Below, one piece after another: positions 21,117-27,825 of a DNA stretch of 64,000 bases (its first letter is position 1; each line of letters opens with the position of its first letter). The notes under the pieces are model-generated. The model did no database searches. It was not told the DNA's origin and saw only the letters and a list, made by a program, of their open reading frames with translations. The position numbers and the translations under genes were made by a program. The DNA is from JAOUEA01 sp963825635 (GTDB taxonomy: Bacteria; Actinomycetota; UBA4738; HRBIN12), in NCBI GenBank assembly GCA_963825635.1, contig CAWGTU010000001.1, positions 1,550,001-1,614,000 on the forward strand, given 5' to 3'.

Positions 21117-22529
21117 CTAGCCGACCGAGCCTTCCATCTGGAGCTCGACCAGGCGGTTCAGCTCGACGGCGTACTCCATCGGCAGCTCGCGCGTGATCGG
21201 CTCGATGAACCCGTTCACGATCATCGCGGTCGCCTCGACCTCGGAGAGGCCTCGGCTCATCAGGTAGAAGAGCTGGTCGTCGCCGACCTTCGAGACCGTC
21301 GCCTCGTGGCCGAGCGCGGCCGTCTCCTCCTCCACCTCGATGTAGGGGTACGTGTCGCTGCGGCTCTCGTCGTCGAGGATCAGCGCGTCGCAGCGCACCG
21401 TCGACTTCGCATGATGCGCGTCGGGCTCGACACGAACGAGGCCACGGTATCCGGTGCGGCCCCCGTCCTTCGAGACGGACTTCGACGTGATCACACTCGT
21501 CGTGTGGGGGGCGGCGTGGATCGCCTTGCCCCCGGCGTCGGTGTGCATGCCCTTGCCGGCGTAGGCCACGGAGAGCACCTCACCGCGAGCGCCCTTGCCC
21601 ATCAGGTAGATCGACGGGTACTTCATCGTGACCTTCGAGCCGATGTTGCCGTCGACCCATTCCATGACGGCGTCTTCCTCGGCGATGGCCCGCTTCGTGA
21701 CGAGGTTGTACACGTTCGTCGACCAGTTCTGGATCGTCGTGTAGCGGACCCGAGCCCCCTTCTTCGCCTTGATCTCGACGACGGCGGAGTGCAGCGAGTC
21801 GCTGGTGTAGATCGGGGCCGAACAGCCTTCCACGTAGTGCACGTAGCTGCCCTCGTCGGCGATGATCAGCGTGCGCTCGAACTGCCCCATGTTCTCCGCG
21901 TTGATGCGGAAGTACGCCTGCAGCGGGATGTCGACGTGCACGCCCGGCGGCACGTAGATGAACGAGCCCCCCGACCACACGGCCGAGTTCAGCGCCGCGA
22001 ACTTGTTGTCGTTGGCGGGGATCACCGTGCCGAAGTGCTCGCGCACGAGGTCGGGGTAGTCGCGCAGGGCGCTGTCCATGTCGGTGAACAGCACGCCCAT
22101 CTGGTCCAGCTCGTCCTTGATCTTGTGGTACACGACCTCGCTCTCGTACTGCGCGCTGACGCCGCCCAGGTACTTCTGCTCCGCCTCCGGGATGCCCAGC
22201 TTGTCCCACGTACCGCGGATGTCCTCGGGCAACTCGTCCCAGTTCGCGGCCTGCTTCTCGGTCGAACGGATGAAGTAGTAGATGTTCTGGAAGTCGATCT
22301 CCGACAGGTCGGCGCCCCACCACGGCATCGGGCGCATGTCGAAGTACCGCAGGCTCTTCAGGCGGTACTTCCGCATCCAGTCGGGCTCGTTCTTGAGCGC
22401 GGAGATCTCCTCGACCACGCGTTCGTTCAAGCCCCGCTTCGGCTCGAAGACGGCATGCGAAGGATCCTTCCAGTCGAACCGGTACCCCTTGGCGAGCTCT
22501 TCGAGGTGCTCTTCCTGTGTGACGGCCAT
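21117..22529 (-). CDS. sufB: Fe-S assembly protein SufB
   Basis: This 470-residue protein is the catalytic scaffold subunit and the first gene of the suf operon. Diagnostic stretches are VWSGGSFIYVPPGVHVDIPL, HYVEGCSAPIYTSDSLHSA and GLVRVEPDAHHAKSTVRCD. The conserved Cys in VRCDALILDDESRSDT is a likely cluster ligand. I chose the ATG at 22529 (MAVTQEEHLEEL), which follows GAGGAG. A longer N-terminus has no conserved sequence. Its promoter candidate and a dyad overlapping the -35 lie at 22594-22640. Confidence 0.96.
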   Translation of the reverse strand: MAVTQEEHLEELAKGYRFDWKDPSHAVFEPKRGLNERVVEEISALKNEPDWMRKYRLKSLRYFDMRPMPWWGADLSEIDFQNIYYFIRSTEKQAANWDELPEDIRGTWDKLGIPEAEQKYLGGVSAQYESEVVYHKIKDELDQMGVLFTDMDSALRDYPDLVREHFGTVIPANDNKFAALNSAVWSGGSFIYVPPGVHVDIPLQAYFRINAENMGQFERTLIIADEGSYVHYVEGCSAPIYTSDSLHSAVVEIKAKKGARVRYTTIQNWSTNVYNLVTKRAIAEEDAVMEWVDGNIGSKVTMKYPSIYLMGKGARGEVLSVAYAGKGMHTDAGGKAIHAAPHTTSVITSKSVSKDGGRTGYRGLVRVEPDAHHAKSTVRCDALILDDESRSDTYPYIEVEEETAALGHEATVSKVGDDQLFYLMSRGLSEVEATAMIVNGFIEPITRELPMEYAVELNRLVELQMEGSVG

Positions 22530-22593
22530 CGGTGGCGGCTCCTCGCGGGTCGATCGTCGGACACCGCCCGGCGGCGGTGCTGCGAACACATCG

Positions 22594-22623
22594 ATGCTAC
22601 CCGCGGGTGACGCCTAAAGTCCA
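22594..22623 (-). promoter_or_regulatory. suf operon promoter candidate
   Basis: On the minus strand, TGGACT (22623-22618, one mismatch to TTGACT) is followed after 18 nt by TAGCAT (22599-22594). The -35 box falls inside the 25-nt dyad, so a bound regulator would block polymerase. Confidence 0.45.
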
Positions 22624-22640
22624 CTTGGAAGGTCGGATTT
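22616..22640 (-). promoter_or_regulatory. 25-nt dyad at the suf promoter, IscR/Rrf2-like
   Basis: On the minus strand the site reads AAATCCGACC-N5-AGTGGACTTT. Its left half matches 8 of 10 defined positions of the E. coli IscR type 1 half-site (ATAnYYGACT), and the total length of 25 nt is the same. Near-copies lie before the sulfurtransferase and the IscA-type gene. Confidence 0.5.
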
Positions 22641-22694
22641 GCGGGCGCCGCCACACGTTGCATACCCTTCGGCCCATCGGACGAGGGGGGATGC

Positions 22695-22871
22695 GTGGAC
22701 GAAGCGAGAGCGACAGGCGGAGGAAGGTCGAGGACCGGCGTGAAGATCCTGGCGGCCGTGATCGTCGTGGGCGCGCTCGCGGTCGCGGCGACGACCGGCG
22801 ATTCGTGGGCGGTCCGGTCGATCCTGGTGCTGGTCGCCGGCGACGTGGCGGTGCGGCTCTGGCGGTGGTGA
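22695..22871 (+). CDS. Small hypothetical membrane protein
   Basis: This 58-residue frame starts at GTG 22695, 4 nt after GAGGGGGG. Residues 16-33 (VKILAAVIVVGALAVAAT) form a likely membrane segment, followed by SILVLVAGDVAV. Its TGA overlaps the GTG of the PAP2-type gene, a usual sign of coupling. A GTG at 22740 is a shorter alternative. I do not recognise a family. Confidence 0.5.
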   Translation: MDEARATGGGRSRTGVKILAAVIVVGALAVAATTGDSWAVRSILVLVAGDVAVRLWRW

Positions 22872-23492
22872 CGCGGCGGCGGATCGACGCCGTCGCTCTG
22901 GCGGGAGGCCTCGGACTGCTCGCGCTCTGCGCGATCCCGGCCTCGAGCGGCCGGGTCGACGGGACCGAGCGAACGGTCTTCGAGGCGATCAACGGGCTAC
23001 CGGATGTCCTCGAGCCGGCGATGCTGGCCGCCCAATTCCTCGGGGTGCTCGCGATCGGTCCGCTGGTCGCGGCGATCGCCCTCGTCGCCCGACGCCCGCG
23101 CCTCGCGGTCGCGGCCCTCCTGGTCACGGTCGGGAAGCTGATGGCCGAGCGGCTCGTCTGGCAGGTCGTGCAGCGCAACCGGCCCGGCGAGACCGAGCCC
23201 GACGCGATCGTCCGTGGCGGCACCGCGGCGACAGGCGTGTCGTTCGTGAGCGGTCACGTCGTGCTCACCACCGGGCCTGGCGTGGGTGGCGACCCCGTAC
23301 CTGCACGGTCGATGGCGGAGCGTGCCGTGGCTGATCGTCGCCCTGGTCGCGTTCGCCCGCATCTACCTCGGGGCCCACAACCCGCTCGACGTGGCCGGGG
23401 GGTTCGGCCTCGGCCTCGCGATCGGGGGCGGGGTCAACCTGGCGCTCGGCGTGCCAGCGGAGGGGCCTGGTGCGGCGGAGCTACCCGCCTAA
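22865..23492 (+). pseudogene. PAP2-family phosphatase, interrupted by a frameshift
   Basis: This is a membrane acid phosphatase of the PAP2 superfamily split across two frames. Frame one (from GTG 22865 or 22868) encodes membrane helices, the K...RP motif KLMAERLVWQVVQRNRP and the SGH motif SFVSGHVVLTTG. Frame two continues LAWVATPYLHGRWRSVPWLIV and has the third motif ARIYLGAHNPLDVAGG. Removing one G from the GGG at 23273-23275 restores a single frame (TTGLAWVATPYL). So this is either a recent loss of function or a one-base sequence error. The end overlaps the sulfurtransferase gene tail by 12 nt. Confidence 0.75.
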
Positions 23493-24329
23493 CTCCACCG
23501 GCGCCCCGACCAACGAGCCGTACTCGGTCCACGATCCATCGTAGTTCTTGACCTGCTCGTAGCCCAGGAGCTCCTGCAGCGCGAACCAGGTGTGACTCGA
23601 GCGCTCACCGATCCGGCAGTAGGCGATGATCTCCCTGTCGGGCGTGATGCCCTCGGCCTCATAGAGCTCCCGCAGCTCGTCGGCGCTCTTGAACGTGCCG
23701 TCGTCGTTCGCCGCCTTCATCCACGGGATGTTCGCCGCGCCGGCGATGTGACCCGGCACCTGTGACTGCTCCTGGGGCAGGTGATCGGGTGCCAGCTTCT
23801 CGCCCCGGAACTCCTCGGGCGAGCGCACGTCGACGAACCCGCCGGCGCCCCCGACCTTGCCGATCACCTCGTCACGGAGCGCCCGGATCTCGGGGCGCTC
23901 GGCGCCGGCGATCGTGAATCCTGTGGCCGCGTGGATCGGCACGTCCTGGGTCAGTTCACGGCTCTCGAGTTCCCACTTCTTCCGGCCGCCGTTCAGGAGC
24001 TTCACGTCGTCGAACCCCCGGAGCTTCAGCAGCCAGTAGGCGTACGCGGCGAACCAGTTGTTGTTGCCGCCGTAGAGCACGACCGTGGTGCCCTCGGCGA
24101 CCCCGGTCTCCGAGAGCAGGCGCGAGAAGCCCGCCTGGTCCCGGAAGTCACGCCCGACCTCGGCGTGCAGGTCCGTGGTCCAGTTCCACTTCGCGGCGCC
24201 GCGGATGTGTCCTTTGTCGTACGCCGTGGTGTCCTCGTCGACCTCGATCACCCGCACGTCGGGGTCGTCGAGATGCTCCTCGAGCCAGTCGGTGCCGACG
24301 AGCACGTCTGGGTTCGCGTAGTCGGTCAT
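23481..24329 (-). CDS. Thiosulfate sulfurtransferase (two-domain rhodanese)
   Basis: This 282-residue protein moves sulfane sulfur from thiosulfate (or a similar donor) to cyanide or a thiol acceptor. Both rhodanese domains are present. The N-terminal one is inactive-looking, and the C-terminal one carries the active loop cysteine in AYCRIGERSSHTWF, a sequence typical of actinobacterial CysA2/SseA-type enzymes. The ATG at 24329 gives MTDYANPDVLVGTDWLEEH. Upstream are a tandem-cysteine leader peptide, two hairpins, a regulatory dyad and a promoter. Regulation by cysteine supply is therefore likely. Confidence 0.93.
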   Translation of the reverse strand: MTDYANPDVLVGTDWLEEHLDDPDVRVIEVDEDTTAYDKGHIRGAAKWNWTTDLHAEVGRDFRDQAGFSRLLSETGVAEGTTVVLYGGNNNWFAAYAYWLLKLRGFDDVKLLNGGRKKWELESRELTQDVPIHAATGFTIAGAERPEIRALRDEVIGKVGGAGGFVDVRSPEEFRGEKLAPDHLPQEQSQVPGHIAGAANIPWMKAANDDGTFKSADELRELYEAEGITPDREIIAYCRIGERSSHTWFALQELLGYEQVKNYDGSWTEYGSLVGAPVELGG

Positions 24330-24347
24330 GTCGGGATCGGTCCTTCC

Positions 24348-24361
24348 TCCCCGGGCGGGGA
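24348..24361 (-). promoter_or_regulatory. Hairpin covering the sulfurtransferase ribosome-binding site
   Basis: On the minus strand TCCCC-GCCC-GGGGA forms a small stem that contains the GGGGAGG ribosome-binding sequence. Folding would hide it. It lies between the leader peptide and the structural gene, so it could be the switch for translation attenuation. Confidence 0.45.
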
Positions 24362-24369
24362 AACGGGAA

Positions 24370-24394
24370 CGGCGGCCGCACGATGCGGCCGCCG
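24370..24394 (-). promoter_or_regulatory. Strong hairpin between leader peptide and sulfurtransferase
   Basis: CGGCGGCCGCA and TGCGGCCGCCG form a perfect 11-bp stem with a 3-nt loop, 30 nt after the leader stop codon. It has no T-run on the minus strand, so a role in attenuator folding seems more likely than simple termination. Confidence 0.5.
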
Positions 24395-24424
24395 CGTGGA
24401 TGTTCTCGGTCCGGAGATGGAGGT

Positions 24425-24496
24425 TCAGGGGCCGCGGTGCGTGTGCATCTCCGAGCCGGCGCCGGTCCCCGGACAGCACAGGCGAGACGGGATCAT
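24425..24496 (-). CDS. Cysteine-codon leader peptide upstream of the sulfurtransferase
   Basis: This 23-residue frame begins MIPSRLCCPGTG, so codons 7 and 8 are tandem cysteines (TGC TGT). GGGGAGGTGG ends about 5 nt before its ATG, one of the best ribosome sites in the window. The stop is 95 nt before the sulfurtransferase start. Short leader peptides with tandem Cys codons ahead of sulfur-assimilation genes are known in actinobacteria, where ribosome behaviour on them couples cysteine supply to translation of the next gene. The two hairpins downstream fit this. It was found by reading, not by homology search. Confidence 0.75.
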   Translation of the reverse strand: MIPSRLCCPGTGAGSEMHTHRGP

Positions 24497-24530
24497 GGCC
24501 GCCACCTCCCCGATGCACCTCGTCCGGACC

Positions 24531-24555
24531 AAATCACAGCTCCTCGGTCGGATTT
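24531..24555 (-). promoter_or_regulatory. 25-nt dyad just downstream of the sulfurtransferase promoter
   Basis: On the minus strand it reads AAATCCGACC-N5-GCTGTGATTT. The left half is identical to that of the suf site, and seven of ten right-half bases fit the inverted repeat. It starts about 5 nt after the expected transcription start, a repressor position. Confidence 0.5.
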
Positions 24556-24560
24556 GCAGG

Positions 24561-24576
24561 TGCGATACCTATCGCA
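24561..24576. promoter_or_regulatory. Perfect palindrome over the sulfurtransferase -10 box
   Basis: TGCGATA-CC-TATCGCA is an inverted repeat with 7-bp arms. It covers the -10 region and could bind a second regulator. Confidence 0.55.
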
Positions 24577-24595
24577 TCTGTCACGGCGACGTCAA
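24566..24595 (-). promoter_or_regulatory. Sulfurtransferase/leader promoter
   Basis: On the minus strand TTGACG (24595-24590) and TAGGTA (24571-24566) are separated by 18 nt. The -35 matches TTGACA at five of six positions. Transcription would begin near 24559, about 60 nt before the leader ATG. Confidence 0.55.
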
Positions 24596-24621
24596 ACAGG
24601 CTCCGCCGCGAGGGCGAAAGC

Positions 24622-24996
24622 TCAGAAGATGCCGAGGGCGGCCTTCGCCTCGTCGGACATCATCTCCGGGGTCCACGGCGGGCGCAGCACGAACTCCGGC
24701 CGCACCTCGTCGACGCCGTCGATGCCTCGCAGGAACGAGCGCATCTGGTCCTCGATCATCGGACCGATCGGGCATCCCATCGTGGTGAGCGAGTACTGGA
24801 TGTCGACGCCGCCGTCATCGTGCACCTGCACGTCGTAGACGAGCCCCAGGTCGACGATGTTCAGCCCGAGCTCGGGGTCGTAGACGTTCTTCAGCGCCTC
24901 GAAGACGGCGTCGCGTGTCTCGCCGTCGGTCGCCTCGACGGCGCTCATCGTTTCGGTGCCATCGCTTCCTGCATCAACCGCGATCTCTTCGTGCAT
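24622..24996 (-). CDS. MIP18/DUF59-family Fe-S maturation protein (SufT-like)
   Basis: This 124-residue protein belongs to the MIP18 family, which helps mature or deliver Fe-S clusters. Visible features are VFEALKNVYDPELGLNIVDLGLVYDVQV, the catalytic-looking cysteine in YSLTTMGCPIGPMIEDQM and the C-terminal VRPEFVLRPPWTPEMMSDEAK. The ATG at 24996 is preceded by AGGA; an internal ATG at 24948 is an alternative start. It is next to the sulfurtransferase and near the suf operon, in keeping with the role. Confidence 0.9.
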   Translation of the reverse strand: MHEEIAVDAGSDGTETMSAVEATDGETRDAVFEALKNVYDPELGLNIVDLGLVYDVQVHDDGGVDIQYSLTTMGCPIGPMIEDQMRSFLRGIDGVDEVRPEFVLRPPWTPEMMSDEAKAALGIF

Positions 24997-25053
24997 GCGC
25001 GCATCCTGTCTCGACTCGTCCTATCCTGAACAGCGTACCCGTACTTCCCCAGG

Positions 25054-25725
25054 ATGAAGGAGCGTGTCCCGCCGATGTCGGAGTCGCCGATCCGTGCGCT
25101 GATCGTGGACGACCACCCCGTGACCCGCGAAGGGCTCCGAACCGCGCTCGAGCTCTCCGACGAGATCGTCGTGGTCGTCGGCGAGGCGGCCACCGGCGAG
25201 GAAGCGGTCGAGCAGGCCCGCGAGCTCACTCCCGATGTCGTCTTCATGGACGTGCGCATGCCCGGCATGGACGGCATCGAGGCCACCCGACGCATCCGAC
25301 AGGCCGCCCCTGCCACCAAGGTCATCCTCATCACGATCGACGAATCGCGGGGCGCGATCAGCGAGGCGATCCAGGCGGGCGTCTCCGGCTACCTGCTGAA
25401 GGACGCCTCCCCCGACGCGCTCGTCGATGCCGCCAAGAACGCGATCGAGGGGAACGCGGTGATCCATCCCCAGCTCACGAAGACGTTCATCGAAGAGGTG
25501 CGGCTCGGTGAGGGCGAGGGGCCACGGGCAGCCCCCCTGTCCAAGCGCGAGCGCGAGATCCTGCAGAAGGTCGCCGACGGGTCGACGACGCGCCAGGTCG
25601 CCACCGAGCTCGGGATCTCCCCTCACACCGTGAAGACCCACCTCGAGCGCATCTTCGAGAAGCTCGGCGCGAACGACCGCGCCCAGGCGGTGGCGATCGC
25701 GATACGCACCGGCATCGTGCACTGA
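25054..25725 (+). CDS. NarL/FixJ-family response regulator
   Basis: This 223-residue two-component regulator has a receiver domain (about residues 11-130) with acidic pair VDDHP, phospho-aspartate in VVFMDVRMPGMDG and lysine in YLLKDASPD. A LuxR-type helix-turn-helix follows (about 155-220, LSKREREILQKVADGSTTRQVATELGI). It would bind DNA when phosphorylated. An ATG at 25075 is an alternative start. The neighbouring kinase at 25782, 56 nt downstream, is the probable partner. Confidence 0.93.
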   Translation: MKERVPPMSESPIRALIVDDHPVTREGLRTALELSDEIVVVVGEAATGEEAVEQARELTPDVVFMDVRMPGMDGIEATRRIRQAAPATKVILITIDESRGAISEAIQAGVSGYLLKDASPDALVDAAKNAIEGNAVIHPQLTKTFIEEVRLGEGEGPRAAPLSKREREILQKVADGSTTRQVATELGISPHTVKTHLERIFEKLGANDRAQAVAIAIRTGIVH

Positions 25726-25781
25726 CGACCGGCTCTCGACGGGGCTCAACCGGCTCACTCCGGGACCGATACCAACAGCAC

Positions 25782-26972
25782 ATGCTCCGTTCCGTGCTGC
25801 TCTGCGACACGGCGGACGAGATCTCGGCTCTCAGGGTCGCAGCCATCCCCGAGACGGATCTCGTCGTCGAGGTCACCCCCGACGCGCTCCGCGCGATCGA
25901 GGCGGCCGCGCGAGCTCGACCCGACGTCGTGGTCTGCCGACTCTCGATGGAGGGGTTCTCGGGCACGGAGCTGCTCTCCCGCATCAGAGCCTCGTCACCG
26001 GACTCGCGCGTCATCGTCCGCGTGCCAGTCGACGACGTCGCGCGGGCAGCCTCGTCCCTCGCCGAAGGGGCGCGCGGGGTCATCGCCACCGACGACGATC
26101 CCCACGAGGTCATCGCGGCGGTCCGGGCGACGGCCGAGGGCGGCGTGTCGCTGTCTCCGCGCATCGCCCACTCCCTCGGCGACGCGTTCATCGGATCGAT
26201 CGGCACGACCGAACGACTCGGCACCGAGCTGGAGGACCTCCGACACAGCGTCGCCCAGGGCACGTCGGCGAAGGCCGACTTCCTCTCGAACATCTCCCAT
26301 GAACTCCGCACGCCGGTGACCGTCGCCAAAGGGATCGCCTATGTTCTGAACAACCCGTCGATCGGCGAGGACGAGCGGACGGAGTTCCTCGGCGAGCTCC
26401 AGGGCTCCCTGGACAAGTTGATGGGTCTCGTCGACGAGATCATCACGATGTCCGAGCTCGAACGCGGCACCTTCGAGCTCCGCCTGGCCCAGGTGGACCT
26501 CGCCCCCGCCGTCGACCATGCGGTCGCGGTCGCACGCGAACAGCACCCCACGATCCGCATCGAGGCATCGATCGCAGCGCCGCTTCGCACCCTCGCCGAC
26601 GAGGAGCGCCTCGAGGGGGTCGTCGCCGAGCTTCTGGACAACGCGTGCCGGTACTCACCCGACGGGATGCCCGTCCACGTGTCGGCGCGCTCGATGTCAG
26701 AGGGTATCGTCGTGAGCGTCACCGACCGGGGTGAAGGCCTGGACCGGACCGTCGCGAAGCGCTCGTTCGACGAACCGTTCTCGACCGGCGAGGGCGTGTT
26801 GCGCAAGGAGAAGGCAGGCGTCGGGGTCGGGCTGCACCTCGCGCGGCAGTTGGTGGTCGAGCACGGCGGCACCCTGTGGACCGACCCTCTGCCCGGCGGT
26901 GGCACACGGGCTTCGTTCTGCATCCCACCTCCGGATGCTCGCGGGGACGTTCGGTCGGCCGGAGCGGCCTGA
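25782..26972 (+). CDS. Histidine kinase with N-terminal degenerate receiver domain
   Basis: This 396-residue protein lacks membrane segments. Residues 1-125 look like a receiver domain, but the position of the phospho-aspartate is arginine (PDVVVCRLSMEG compared with PDVVFMDVRMPG in the neighbour) and the conserved lysine is lost. A HisKA helix pair follows with FLSNISHELRTPVT, then a HATPase domain with N-box LLDNACRYSPDG, DRGEG and GVGVGLHLARQLVVEHGG. So it is a cytoplasmic kinase with a pseudo-receiver input. It probably phosphorylates the response regulator encoded just upstream. Confidence 0.9.
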   Translation: MLRSVLLCDTADEISALRVAAIPETDLVVEVTPDALRAIEAAARARPDVVVCRLSMEGFSGTELLSRIRASSPDSRVIVRVPVDDVARAASSLAEGARGVIATDDDPHEVIAAVRATAEGGVSLSPRIAHSLGDAFIGSIGTTERLGTELEDLRHSVAQGTSAKADFLSNISHELRTPVTVAKGIAYVLNNPSIGEDERTEFLGELQGSLDKLMGLVDEIITMSELERGTFELRLAQVDLAPAVDHAVAVAREQHPTIRIEASIAAPLRTLADEERLEGVVAELLDNACRYSPDGMPVHVSARSMSEGIVVSVTDRGEGLDRTVAKRSFDEPFSTGEGVLRKEKAGVGVGLHLARQLVVEHGGTLWTDPLPGGGTRASFCIPPPDARGDVRSAGAA

Positions 26973-27033
26973 GCGGGCGCGACGAGCGGACCGCTCGACC
27001 GCGCCGAACGGATCACCCCGGGCGGCTTCCCCG

Positions 27034-27074
27034 AGACCGTGGCAGCCAGACCGTGGCAGCCAGACCGTGGCAGC
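27034..27074. repeat. Three tandem copies of a 14-bp unit
   Basis: The unit AGACCGTGGCAGCC occurs at 27034-27047 and 27048-27061, and again at 27062-27074 with the last base changed. It lies between the kinase and the lipoprotein start. Its role is unknown; slippage-prone repeats or a binding array are possible. Confidence 0.8.
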
Positions 27075-27110
27075 GAGCGTCCTGGTGGCCTATCCTCGCG
27101 TGGGGGTCGC

Positions 27111-27815
27111 GTGCGGAGAGCCGTCTTAGGGATGACGATCGCCCTTGTGGGCACCGGGTGCGTCGCGCCCTCGACGACCGACGCCCCCCCGGTCGCCGGC
27201 GCGATCGAGGTCCTCTCTTCCCCGACCCCCTTCACCCAGGTCAACGCCGGACCCGTCTCGGCGATGGTCCCCGAAGGCTGGGAGGCCCGTCCCCCGGCGG
27301 AGGTCGGGTTCCGAGGCGGGTTCCTCGCGTCGCCCCATCCGGAGCGTTGGCGACGCATGGACGGCGGCGTTCCGGGGATGTCGGCGACGTGGGTCGACGC
27401 CACGCGGATCGGGATGCCGTCGGACTTCTACTACCTGGCGGCCACAGGCCCGCTGCTCGCGAACCTGACGGAGTCCCGGCGCTGCCGCGCCGAGGCTCCT
27501 CGGGTGTTCGTGGATCGACGCCCCGAGTTCTCGACCGGAGCGCCGACCCACGGTGACTACGTCGCGCGAGGGGAAGGCACGTGCGAGGTTCGAGGCGTCT
27601 CGACGCGCTGGGCCTACTTCGTCGCCGCGCCCGGCTACGGACCGGTGCATGAGATCGGCATCCCCGCCTCCGGGCTCTACGTCGTCGTGGCGGTCGCCCC
27701 CGAGGGGGATCGCGCCGCCTCGCTCCTGGACCGGCTGATCCGCCACACCTCGTTCGGCGGGTCGTCGGTCGAGGACCTGGTCGAGGCGGTGGAAGGCAGG
27801 TCACGCGCCCGTTAG
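27111..27815 (+). CDS. Predicted lipoprotein, unknown function
   Basis: This 234-residue protein has an N-terminal signal (RRAVLGMTIALVGTGC) with a lipobox LVGTGC, so Cys17 is probably lipidated and the protein anchored outside the membrane. The remainder has no motif I recognise; it includes GPVSAMVPEGWEARP, a pattern seen in small exported actinobacterial proteins. The GTG at 27111 was chosen so that the signal peptide is at the start. It lies downstream of the response regulator and kinase on the same strand and could be a target or a sensor partner. Confidence 0.65.
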   Translation: MRRAVLGMTIALVGTGCVAPSTTDAPPVAGAIEVLSSPTPFTQVNAGPVSAMVPEGWEARPPAEVGFRGGFLASPHPERWRRMDGGVPGMSATWVDATRIGMPSDFYYLAATGPLLANLTESRRCRAEAPRVFVDRRPEFSTGAPTHGDYVARGEGTCEVRGVSTRWAYFVAAPGYGPVHEIGIPASGLYVVVAVAPEGDRAASLLDRLIRHTSFGGSSVEDLVEAVEGRSRAR

Positions 27816-27825
27816 GGAGTGTCGG

